This document shows, piece by piece, positions 15,528 to 21,967 of a DNA stretch of 21,967 nucleotides (position 1 is the stretch's first letter; each line of letters starts with the position of its first letter). The DNA comes from JBHHWH01 sp046756405. Its GTDB lineage: Bacteria; Actinomycetota; Acidimicrobiia; Spongiisociales; ZC4RG35. Where the stretch lies: NCBI GenBank assembly GCA_046756405.1, contig JBHHWH010000038.1:1-21967 (forward strand), written 5' to 3'. A model generated the notes under the pieces. It was not told the origin of the DNA and ran no database searches. It saw nothing but the letters and a program-made list of their open reading frames with translations. A program made the position numbers and the translations under genes.

Positions 15528-15712
15528 GCCACGGACTGTACCGACCCCAGTTGACGGATAGTGGTGGAAGGTGCTGCTTGCGTCGCTACGTGCCAGAGCC
15601 TCTCCGCCAAGAGCTATTCTGTGGTTGTTCTTATCCAGAGCGCTGGAGGGACCTGGCCCTATGAAGGCGCACCAACCGCCCCACAACGGGAAAGGTGGTA
15701 AGGCCAGGAGCG

Positions 15713-17245
15713 ATGAGAAAGGAGCGGTCAGTGTTCGTCGATTCCGAGTTGATTTCCTGCCCTGGATGCGGGCGTACCTCTGTCGATGTCGTTTACGGGG
15801 CCATTCCCGACTACATGTCAACGCCCTCCACAGAGGCTGATGGCAGTGGCACCGCCTATGTCACGTTTGGCTGCTGGCGTGTCGGCACTCTCGACCGCTA
15901 CTGCACGGCCTGTGCAGTTGCGTTTAGTTCTCAGACCGCACGTCCGAGAGCTTTCCGGCGTTGGCGGGAATCGCCCACAGGTTGGCTGGAGGTGAGCTGG
16001 CCAACGGAGCCTGTCTCGGCACAGATCAGAACTCTGTTCAACGAAGTCGGCGAAAACGGCGCCCGGATAGTTGCCGCCGAACAGACGCTGGCATCGCTTC
16101 TTCCGGCTGGCATCACCCACAACTTCTGGTGGCAAGACCATCCGCACGTCCTCGTTGTGGGAGACGAGCAGGAGGCCGTGCAAACGGCGGGGTCCAGCTC
16201 TGCCAACTACCTCCTGGAACTCGGAGGGACTTACCCGGTCGAGCCTTGGGGTTGGCGGGAAAGGTCTTGCCCAGATCCAGGGATCTGGCGGACCGACGTG
16301 GAGCGTTCAGCCAGACACGTGGCCTCCTGGGCTGATCCAGTAGGGCTGATCGCCCTTGTATCGGGTGATCAGGTGGAAGTGTTCGCTTCTCCAGTGCTCG
16401 AGCTAGTAAAAGACCCCCTTCGAACATGGGATCCGACGCTGGAGAATCTCGATGGAGCTCTAACCGGGGAGGTACACGCAATGCATGCACATGAGGCTGA
16501 TAGCGAACTGGAGAACTCTTTCCTAACGAGTCGGTGCGGATCGTGGTCGGACGCCACCCATGCCGTCCGGGAGAGCACGGAAAGTTCCGAGGCGGTACCA
16601 GCCGTTGTCGTCTTCGGAGAGTATGGGTTAAACCACGAAATGGTGCTGGGCCTTGAGGACAGGCTGGCTTTGCTGGCCGAAGTCTGGGAGGCCGTCAGCA
16701 AACATGAGACCTGGGGAGAGATCTCGGACAGCCTCTCAACTGAAGCTAAGGAGTTCCTCGCTGCAGTGCTCGATCGACTCTGGGAGTTCGACGATCTCAG
16801 CGACCATCTCAAAGACCTAAGGAGCGCCTGGGCAGGCCTGGTGGAATCGGAGGCTTGGTATTGGGTGGGTGGTCAGATACCCGAGCCGGTTCAGATGTGG
16901 TTCAAGAGTCTGGAGTCCTGGAGCGGGGAGGAACCCTGGGAACAGATGCCGCTAGCTCCGATCAAGACATTGTTCGTGGACCAGTGGGAGTGTGACTCAG
17001 GGTTCCCATGTCTCAACTATGACCTCGAACTCGACCTAGTTACAGATGCCCTGAAGAAGGCCGGCAGCAGTGCCATCGGTGATGCGATAGACGCAGGCGA
17101 GATAACCCTCGGTGTTTCGATGACCTCAGGGACGTTCTTTGAGGTTGAGGAGCCAGAGGCGGTCATGGCTCGACTCAGGCAAGACGGTATCGCCTTCCGT
17201 TACGACCCAGAGCTAGTCAGGAGAGCCTCGGGCCCCCGGGGCTAG
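15713..17245 (+). CDS. Unrecognised 510-aa acidic, Trp-rich protein with N-terminal zinc-ribbon-like segment
   Basis: ATG 15713 follows an AGGAG by 2 nt, a short spacing; GTG 15695 is an alternative. The first 80 residues hold the pairs CPGCG and CTAC, probably a zinc ribbon. The remainder is strongly acidic and rich in Trp and Glu, with long helical stretches (for example FGEYGLNHEMVLGLEDRLAL, STEAKEFLAAVLDRLWEFDD) and no signal peptide or transmembrane segment. I recognise no family or catalytic motif. Base composition appears less G+C-rich than in the catabolic genes. Its position between a RAMA nuclease and an integrase suggests an accessory element gene, possibly defence or counter-defence, but this is only context. 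Confidence 0.8.
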   Translation: MRKERSVFVDSELISCPGCGRTSVDVVYGAIPDYMSTPSTEADGSGTAYVTFGCWRVGTLDRYCTACAVAFSSQTARPRAFRRWRESPTGWLEVSWPTEPVSAQIRTLFNEVGENGARIVAAEQTLASLLPAGITHNFWWQDHPHVLVVGDEQEAVQTAGSSSANYLLELGGTYPVEPWGWRERSCPDPGIWRTDVERSARHVASWADPVGLIALVSGDQVEVFASPVLELVKDPLRTWDPTLENLDGALTGEVHAMHAHEADSELENSFLTSRCGSWSDATHAVRESTESSEAVPAVVVFGEYGLNHEMVLGLEDRLALLAEVWEAVSKHETWGEISDSLSTEAKEFLAAVLDRLWEFDDLSDHLKDLRSAWAGLVESEAWYWVGGQIPEPVQMWFKSLESWSGEEPWEQMPLAPIKTLFVDQWECDSGFPCLNYDLELDLVTDALKKAGSSAIGDAIDAGEITLGVSMTSGTFFEVEEPEAVMARLRQDGIAFRYDPELVRRASGPRG

Positions 17246-17256
17246 GTGTCGGAATG

Positions 17257-17272
17257 TCGGTCAGGTGACCGA
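17257..17272. promoter_or_regulatory. Perfect 16-bp palindrome upstream of the integrase
   Basis: TCGGTCAGGTGACCGA has 7-nt complementary arms around GG. It lies 11 nt after the stop of the 510-aa gene and 143 nt before the integrase start. The loop is too small for a good RNA hairpin, so a dimeric DNA-binding protein site (integrase regulator) is the better reading. The rest of 17246-17415 holds only a CCCGG/CCGGG inverted repeat near 17310. Confidence 0.4.
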
Positions 17273-17415
17273 GCAGCTTTCCCCCAACCGGAGCTGCCAC
17301 GGTTTATCGACCCCCGGCTCGCAACCGGGCCTGGACCGGAATTGGGGTCCCCTCGGGTTCTTCACCCTCGTCCGACGGCCGGCTTGCTGGGAGAGAACAA
17401 CACGAGAGGTAAGTG

Positions 17416-18564
17416 ATGTCTACACAGGGAACGATCACACGAAAGCCCAACGGGCGCTGGTATGTGGCTACCCACTACAAGGATGCCGCCGGCAGACGCC
17501 GCCAGAAGTCACACGGTGGTTTCAGAACGAAGGCCGAAGCACGACAGCGCCTAAACGCTGTGCTTGCTGACATGGCGACGGGTCGATATGTCTCGCCTTC
17601 AAAGGACACCTTCGGGCAGTTCCTTAGCAACCGATGGCTCCCGGCTGTGAAAGCTTCGCTCAGGCCGTCTACCTACGACTCGTATGCGAGAAACATCCGG
17701 GTCCACGTGCTCCCACGCCTCGGCTCTCTTCGACTCCAGGAGCTCTCAACTGTCCACTTGCAGACTCTCTACAGCGAACTGCTCGAGTCGGGGAGGGCAA
17801 CGGGAGAAGGCGGGCTCTCGCCTAGGACCGTCCGGTACATTCACCGCACCTTGAAGAAGGCTCTCAGCGACGCCGTCGCCTGGGGCCTCATATCCGTGAA
17901 CCCTGCCGCCACCGTGGTCCCGCCAAAGGTGGAAGCCCCCGAGCGGGCCACCTGGACACCAGCCGAACTCAACACCTTCCTGAGGTATGTCGAAGGGGAT
18001 TCTCTGGAGCCTGCCTGGCATCTGCTGGCCACTACTGGGATGCGTCGGGGTGAGGTTCTGGGACTCCGCTGGTCCGATGTCGATCTCGTTCGTCGCACCA
18101 TCACCATCAGCAGAGCAGCTGTAGTCGTTAGCCACAAGGTGGTCGACTCCCAGCCCAAAACGAGGAGAAGCCGCCGGACCCTGCCGATCGACGCCAGAAC
18201 GGAAGAACTCTTGAGGCGCCACCGCACCCGGCAGTTGGAAGAGCGCCTCATGTCGGGCGTACCGGCAAGCGAGGACGACCTGCTCTTCACCTGGCCGGAT
18301 GGGAGGCCCATTCATCCGACATGGCTCAGCAAGAAGTTCCGAAGACTGTCTGTGGAGGCCGGCCTCCCCGATATACGCTTGCACGACCTCCGCCATACGT
18401 TTGCAACGACTGCCTTAGCTTCGGGCGTCCAGCCGAGGGTCGTATCGGACCTGCTGGGTCACTCAACGGTTGCCTTCACGCTCGACACCTTCGGGCATGC
18501 CATACCAGGAGCACACGAGGCCGCCCTGAACCAGGTGTTCGAATTGATCTCGTCGGCAAACTGA
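17416..18564 (+). CDS. Tyrosine-recombinase (phage-type) integrase with Tyr-to-Phe at the nucleophile
   Basis: The 382-aa protein has the phage-integrase layout: an N-terminal Arm/AP2-like DNA-binding part (GTITRKPNGRWYVATHYKDA), a core-binding SAM-like domain at about 60-160 and a catalytic domain. Catalytic residues are R210 (TGMRRGE), H323 and R326 (HDLRH) and H349 (LLGHS). The nucleophile should follow at 359 in the normally T-L-D-T-Y-G-H context, but the codon at 18490-18492 is TTC, giving TLDTFGH. A single base change from TAC or TAT explains this and predicts a protein unable to cleave DNA. ATG 17416 is preceded by GAGAGG at suitable spacing; GTG 17413 is directly adjacent. It reads toward the nearby tRNA-Phe gene, typical for elements that integrate into tRNA 3' ends. 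Confidence 0.9.
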   Translation: MSTQGTITRKPNGRWYVATHYKDAAGRRRQKSHGGFRTKAEARQRLNAVLADMATGRYVSPSKDTFGQFLSNRWLPAVKASLRPSTYDSYARNIRVHVLPRLGSLRLQELSTVHLQTLYSELLESGRATGEGGLSPRTVRYIHRTLKKALSDAVAWGLISVNPAATVVPPKVEAPERATWTPAELNTFLRYVEGDSLEPAWHLLATTGMRRGEVLGLRWSDVDLVRRTITISRAAVVVSHKVVDSQPKTRRSRRTLPIDARTEELLRRHRTRQLEERLMSGVPASEDDLLFTWPDGRPIHPTWLSKKFRRLSVEAGLPDIRLHDLRHTFATTALASGVQPRVVSDLLGHSTVAFTLDTFGHAIPGAHEAALNQVFELISSAN

Positions 18565-18670
18565 AGAGGTTTTTGCCGCTTTTCAGTCCGACTGCTGGAA
18601 AATGGATGGAATCTCGCCCGGTCAGGGATGTCCTCGGGCTGCCGAGAACCCTCGGAATCCCCTTTCCTGG

Positions 18671-18685
18671 CAGAGGAATTCTCTG
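18671..18685. terminator. Short inverted repeat next to the tRNA-Phe 3' end
   Basis: CAGAG-GAATT-CTCTG is a perfect 5-bp inverted repeat overlapping the first two bases of the tRNA-Phe CCA complement. A second 5-bp one, CTCGG/CCGAG, lies at about 18632-18645. Either could end the tRNA transcript (minus) or the integrase transcript (plus). The remainder of 18565-18683 contains no gene. Confidence 0.3.
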
Positions 18686-18759
18686 GTGGTCAGGGACGGC
18701 GTCGATCCGTCGACCTCCGGTTTTTCAGACCGGCGCTCTACCGACTGAGCTACCTGACC
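18684..18759 (-). tRNA. tRNA-Phe (anticodon GAA)
   Basis: The 76-nt gene folds into a complete cloverleaf with encoded CCA. Acceptor arms GGTCAGG/CCTGACC are perfect, the D-stem is GCTC/GAGC, the anticodon stem CCGGT/ACCGG encloses loop CTGAAAA with anticodon GAA, the variable loop has 5 nt, and the T-stem is GACGG/CCGTC. The T-loop reads ATCGACG: position 54, T in nearly all bacterial tRNAs, is A. It lies 26 nt after tRNA-Asp on the same strand and shares its promoter. Confidence 0.95.
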
Positions 18760-18785
18760 TTGTCAGCCAAACCCCAAGGTTCGGC

Positions 18786-18863
18786 TGGCGGGCACGACGG
18801 GATTTGAACCCGCGACCTCCGGCTTGACAGGCCGGCGAACACTCCTGACTGTTCTACGCGCCC
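18786..18863 (-). tRNA. tRNA-Asp (anticodon GTC)
   Basis: The 78-nt gene folds as a complete cloverleaf with encoded CCA: acceptor GGGCGCG/CGTGCCC with one G-T pair, D-stem GAAC/GTTC, anticodon stem CCGGC/GCCGG around CTGTCAA with anticodon GTC, and a T-loop of the standard TTCAAAT type. The discriminator base is G, as expected for tRNA-Asp. Confidence 0.97.
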
Positions 18864-18896
18864 TTGGAGTCGCCCGGGGCCTCCGAGCGAGGGCGA

Positions 18897-18924
18897 AGTA
18901 TATCGGTGGGAGGCCGCTGCTCAA
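18897..18924 (-). promoter_or_regulatory. Sigma-70-type promoter of the tRNA-Asp/tRNA-Phe operon
   Basis: On the minus strand, TTGAGC (18919-18924) and TATACT (18897-18902) are separated by 16 nt and placed about 33 nt upstream of the first tRNA base, which fits a short leader. The good match to consensus and the position make this a convincing promoter. Confidence 0.7.
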
Positions 18925-19072
18925 CATTGCACCCAGGCTCGTACTGCCTCGAAACCAGGCGCGCGAACACCGGACGTATGATGCCTGGGCTCATGAAGGG
19001 ATCGGCCCTGGCACAAACCTCGGATGAGGCGCGTCGTCACGGTTTGAGCCGCGCCACGACAGACAAGCCACG

Positions 19073-21091
19073 ATGTCCGCTCGGCCGATGAGAGACACCC
19101 CGTGGCTGCGTTGGATCCGTCGCTCCGGCGGGTTCGGCCTGGTCGGGTTGTCCGCCATAGTGGGTGTGGGCGCCGGTTTCGGAGCAGCGATCTTGATTCT
19201 CGCCCTGGAATTCGTCGCTGAGGCCACTCGGCAGGTCGGTGATGTTCCCATCCTCGGCAGGGGATGGATGTTCCTGACGATCCCGGCGGGCATGTTCTTG
19301 GCCTGGGTGATCACTGTTCGTACCGCTCCCGAGGTAGCTGGTCATGGTGTTCCTCAGGTCATCGCCGCTCTCACGGTGCGCGGAGGAAACATCAGAGGAC
19401 GGGTGCCGGTCCTCAAGACGCTGGCGACGGCACTCACCATCGGCTCCGGAGGCTCCGCCGGCCGTGAGGGATCCATCGCCCAGATCGGCGCCGGTATCGG
19501 GTCGCTGATCGCACGGACAACCCGTCTCTCCGAATCCGACGTGAGGGCCCTGGTCGCCGCCGGGGCCGGAGCCGGGATCGCTGCGACCTTCAACGCGCCC
19601 ATCGCTGGCATGTTCTTCGCCATGGAGGTGATCCTGCGCGACCTCTCCATCCGACACCTCCACACCGTCGTCGTGGCCGCAGTGGCCGGAGCCGTCGTCT
19701 CCAATTCAATCATCGGCGAAGGACTCACCTTCCAGGTTCCCCCCTACTCCTTCGACTTCAGCCAACCGTCGCAGCTCTTCCTCTATGCCGCCCTCGGAGT
19801 CGTCGCGGTGGGACTGGCGATCCTGTTCATCAACTCCCTTGAGCGTTCGATGGTGGGGTTCGGTCAGCTTCCCGACTGGCTCAGACCCGTCGTCTTCGGC
19901 TTGGTCGTGGCAGGGATCGGCTTCTGGCTTCCCGATGCTCTCGGCACGGGCCAGTCCTTTATTGGAGAGGTCCTACGAGAGGAGGTCAGCTACACCTGGT
20001 GGCTCTTCGGCCTGCTTGCCTTGGCCAAGCTGGTGGCGACTTCCCTGACCCTTGGGGGTAAGGGAGCCGGGGGCATCTTCATGCCGAGCCTGTTCATCGG
20101 GGCCATGGCGGGAACCGCCTTCATCCAGATCACCTCCTTCATCTGGCCGGGCTTCAACCTCAACCCTGGTCCCTTCGCCTTGGTGGGAATGGCGGCGGCC
20201 TTTGCCGCGGTGGCACGGGCTCCGTTGACGTCGATCCTCATCGTCTTCGAAGTGACCGGCGACTACGGCCTGGTCGTGCCGCTGATGCTGACCGTGGCTA
20301 TCGCCACCCTGGTAGCCAACCGACTTCACCCAGAGAGCGCCTACACCGCTCCTCTGTTGCGAATGGGAATCCACAGCGTGCGAATGGACCAGGTTGATCT
20401 CCTCGACACGGTAAAGGTGGGGGACCTGGGGCTCCCACCGCCCGTCACCGTGCCCCCCGACGCCACCCTCGGTGAAGTGAAGGGAGTTCTCAACCGAGAA
20501 CGGCTCCATGGGGTGCCGGTGGTCAACGGAGACCGCCTGCTGGGCGTAGTGACCGAGTCGGACATCCTCCGTGCCGGCGGTCCCTCCGACCAGGTGCTGG
20601 CCAAAGATGCCATGACCCACGACCCGGTGACCGTGACCCCGGATCTACCTGTGTCGGAGACCTTGGAGCGTATGTCCGCCCTGGGCGTCGGCAGGCTCCC
20701 AGTGGTGGACCCGGACGACCCGGGACGGCTGTTAGCGATGTTCCGCCGTGAAGACGCCATCGCGGCCTACCACCACGCTCTCGGTGCGGCGGCCCGCAAG
20801 AGGCGGCTCCCGGATCGGGTCCGTGCTCGCCAGTCGACGTCCGCAGGGTTCTTCGAATTCGAGATCGGAGCCGACTCTCCGGCGGCGGGACGTAGCATCC
20901 GGGACCTCCCGTGGCCTGAAGGTGCGATCGTGGTCTCCATCCACCGCGGGAACGACCTGCTGGTCGCCTCCGGCGACAAGGTCCTCCAGCCTGGCGACGC
21001 CCTGACCATCTTCGGAGACGAGGTGGCCCGGCGGAGAATTGTCGAGCGTTTCCGGCCTAGGGCCGAAGACGAGTCGACTCGTACCGGCTGA
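19073..21091 (+). CDS. ClC-family chloride channel/transporter with CBS pair and TrkA-C domain
   Basis: The 672-aa protein has the ClC membrane domain over about residues 20-420 with the signature loops GHGVP (90-94), GSGGSAGREGS (124-134) and the region ATFNAPIAGMFFAMEV (171-186). The external gating Glu is present at E132. The position of the internal proton Glu of ClC-ec1, right after E185, is V186, as in ClC channels rather than proton-coupled exchangers. A CBS pair follows (about 445-560), then a TrkA-C/RCK-C-like domain (about 590-665) with GAIVVSIHRG and LQPGDALTIFG. Both C-terminal parts probably sense nucleotides or other ligands in the cytoplasm. The ATG at 19073 has a weak ribosome site; ATG 19088 is a possible alternative. 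It is divergent from the tRNA operon. Confidence 0.93.
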   Translation: MSARPMRDTPWLRWIRRSGGFGLVGLSAIVGVGAGFGAAILILALEFVAEATRQVGDVPILGRGWMFLTIPAGMFLAWVITVRTAPEVAGHGVPQVIAALTVRGGNIRGRVPVLKTLATALTIGSGGSAGREGSIAQIGAGIGSLIARTTRLSESDVRALVAAGAGAGIAATFNAPIAGMFFAMEVILRDLSIRHLHTVVVAAVAGAVVSNSIIGEGLTFQVPPYSFDFSQPSQLFLYAALGVVAVGLAILFINSLERSMVGFGQLPDWLRPVVFGLVVAGIGFWLPDALGTGQSFIGEVLREEVSYTWWLFGLLALAKLVATSLTLGGKGAGGIFMPSLFIGAMAGTAFIQITSFIWPGFNLNPGPFALVGMAAAFAAVARAPLTSILIVFEVTGDYGLVVPLMLTVAIATLVANRLHPESAYTAPLLRMGIHSVRMDQVDLLDTVKVGDLGLPPPVTVPPDATLGEVKGVLNRERLHGVPVVNGDRLLGVVTESDILRAGGPSDQVLAKDAMTHDPVTVTPDLPVSETLERMSALGVGRLPVVDPDDPGRLLAMFRREDAIAAYHHALGAAARKRRLPDRVRARQSTSAGFFEFEIGADSPAAGRSIRDLPWPEGAIVVSIHRGNDLLVASGDKVLQPGDALTIFGDEVARRRIVERFRPRAEDESTRTG

Positions 21092-21141
21092 CGAGATATG
21101 AGAGCCCTGGGCTCGAGGCGAACGCGTAGAATCAAGATGAG

Positions 21142-21771
21142 ATGAGACGGTCTCCGCGATGGGTGGTGTTCGCCATCATCGTCGTGGCCTGCGGTCAGGC
21201 CGCGATCTCATCTACTGAGGGGGGTGACGGAATCCTCGACTGCGAACAAGGCCGAGTCACCCGAGGCGCCGGCATCGAGGTGCGGGGAGCAACCGAAGAA
21301 GAGGTGGTGGAGGAAGCCCTGAGGGAGTGGAAGAGTCAAGGCGCTGCACTCCTCGAGTTCCCGGAAGCGGAGGTGTGGTCGGCGGTGCTCGACGGCAGAG
21401 ACGTGGCGGTTGCGGTGGTGGAGCAGAACGGCGACGGCACCTGGGTCAGCCACGACGTCAGCGTCTGCGGAGAGCCGGAGACAGGTCCGGCGCCAATCGA
21501 CGGCAAACTCGACTGCGCCAACGGTTACAGGTGGGTCATGCAGGCTGGGATCGACCCTTCAGTCACCGGGCAACCCACTCCCGAGGAGGCGCTCCGTTCC
21601 GCCTTGGAACCTTTGGTATCCCGGTACGGGGGCGAGATCGCCTTCGTCGATGACGACACCGCTTCCATCGTCGTCCATGGGCGCGAACAGGTGACGGCGG
21701 ACGCAGCAGAGGTCCCGGAGGGTGGTTGGGCCGTCAGCTCCGTCGAAGGCTGCGAAGGGTTCGAGCCCTAG
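21142..21771 (+). CDS. Lipoprotein with two related halves, function unknown
   Basis: The 209-aa protein begins with a lipoprotein signal, RRSPRWVVFAIIVVACG, with the lipid-attached Cys at about residue 17. The mature part appears to be a tandem duplication: each half opens with a D-G-x-L-D-C-x-x-G motif (ILDCEQG, KLDCANG), continues through a predicted helix with T-x-E-E and ends in a strand W-V/A-V/S-S (TWVSHDVSVCG, GWAVSSVEGCEG), where paired Cys may form disulphides. No family name is recognised. It follows the ClC gene by 50 nt and could be cotranscribed. The role is unknown; an extracytoplasmic location is likely. Confidence 0.78.
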   Translation: MRRSPRWVVFAIIVVACGQAAISSTEGGDGILDCEQGRVTRGAGIEVRGATEEEVVEEALREWKSQGAALLEFPEAEVWSAVLDGRDVAVAVVEQNGDGTWVSHDVSVCGEPETGPAPIDGKLDCANGYRWVMQAGIDPSVTGQPTPEEALRSALEPLVSRYGGEIAFVDDDTASIVVHGREQVTADAAEVPEGGWAVSSVEGCEGFEP

Positions 21772-21799
21772 GTCCTGTCAGTCGTCGTGGTGTTGGTCT

Positions 21800-21837
21800 G
21801 GCCTACGGCCTCCAGTCGCACCGTTTGGTCGTAGGCC
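21800..21837 (+). terminator. Hairpin after the lipoprotein gene
   Basis: GGCCTACG (21800-21807) and CGTAGGCC (21830-21837) are perfect 8-nt inverted arms around a 22-nt loop, 28 nt after the stop of the lipoprotein gene. The arm length and place suit a hairpin terminator without a T-run. Confidence 0.5.
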
Positions 21838-21909
21838 CCCTGAGCCTTCGGTGAAGGTGTGGGATACCTCGGAACCGACGAAGCGGATCGAGGATAACGC
21901 CTCCGAGCC

Positions 21910-21928
21910 CAAGCCTGGCATAGGCTTG
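21910..21928 (+). promoter_or_regulatory. Hairpin just before the edge gene
   Basis: CAAGCCT-GGCAT-AGGCTTG is a perfect 7-bp stem with a 5-nt loop, four nt upstream of the ATG at 21933. It would cover the ribosome-binding region in the mRNA and may affect translation, or be an accidental hairpin. Confidence 0.35.
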
Positions 21929-21932
21929 TTGA

Positions 21933-21967
21933 ATGCTCGTTGGGCTAGTAGCCAACCCGACTTCGTC
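21933..21967 (+). CDS. Start of a gene cut by the window edge, possibly ATP-NAD kinase-like
   Basis: ATG 21933 opens a frame reading MLVGLVANPTS to the window end. A strand of this type, V-G-x-x-A-N-P, opens the ATP-NAD kinase/AcoX-like and diacylglycerol-kinase-like families. Only 11 complete codons are visible, so family and even coding status are uncertain. Confidence 0.3.
   Translation, partial: MLVGLVANPTS

Noticed and set aside
1..21967. CRISPR array, rRNA genes or insertion-sequence transposase
   Set aside because: No regularly spaced repeats, no rRNA signature and no transposase motifs were seen on either strand.

Overview
The window looks like chromosomal DNA of a high-G+C Gram-positive bacterium, most likely an actinobacterium of the Acidimicrobiia type. 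This rests on high G+C content, frequent GTG/TTG starts, lipoprotein signals, a tRNA-Asp/tRNA-Phe pair with encoded CCA ends, and gene content such as a leucine dehydrogenase, a fused 2-oxoacid dehydrogenase E1, acyl-CoA dehydrogenases and an AtuA-family protein. The lineage is an inference, not something proven by a marker gene.

Left part (1-11.7 kb), mostly catabolism. Minus-strand genes for leucine dehydrogenase (TTG start at 3122) and a fused E1 alpha/beta 2-oxoacid dehydrogenase form a branched-chain amino acid degradation operon. A second minus-strand operon (9066-6743) encodes two acyl-CoA dehydrogenases with a 4-bp overlap. Between these operons, on the plus strand, are an uncharacterised 245-aa protein, an AhpD-like peroxidase-related protein, a beta-propeller lipoprotein and an SDR-family protein. 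The AhpD-like gene is the most interesting object in the window. It is split by an in-frame TGA exactly at the second Cys of the C-x-x-C motif, and the TGA is followed 18 nt later by a hairpin with loop GGUCU, so it should be read as one selenoprotein (4037-4588). After the acyl-CoA dehydrogenases, a nucleotidyltransferase overlaps an AtuA-family gene on the plus strand.

Middle part (11.8-18.6 kb), increasingly accessory. It begins with a four-helix membrane protein, a small lipoprotein and a receiver-like protein. These are followed by an SRPBCC protein whose 5' end lacks a usable start (probable frameshift) and a PD-(D/E)xK nuclease fused to a RAMA domain. Next come a 66-aa Cys-containing protein, an unrecognised 510-aa Trp- and acid-rich protein with an N-terminal zinc-ribbon-like segment, and a tyrosine-family integrase whose nucleophilic Tyr is Phe. 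From about 14.1 to 18.5 kb the base composition looks less G+C-rich by eye. The combination of integrase, adjacent tRNA-Phe, modification-sensing nuclease and orphan proteins suggests the remnant of an integrated element carrying a possible defence gene.

Right part (18.6-22 kb). tRNA-Phe and tRNA-Asp genes lie on the minus strand behind a good sigma-70-like promoter. They are followed on the plus strand by a ClC chloride channel/transporter with CBS and TrkA-C domains, a lipoprotein built of two related halves, a hairpin, and the first codons of a gene cut by the window edge.
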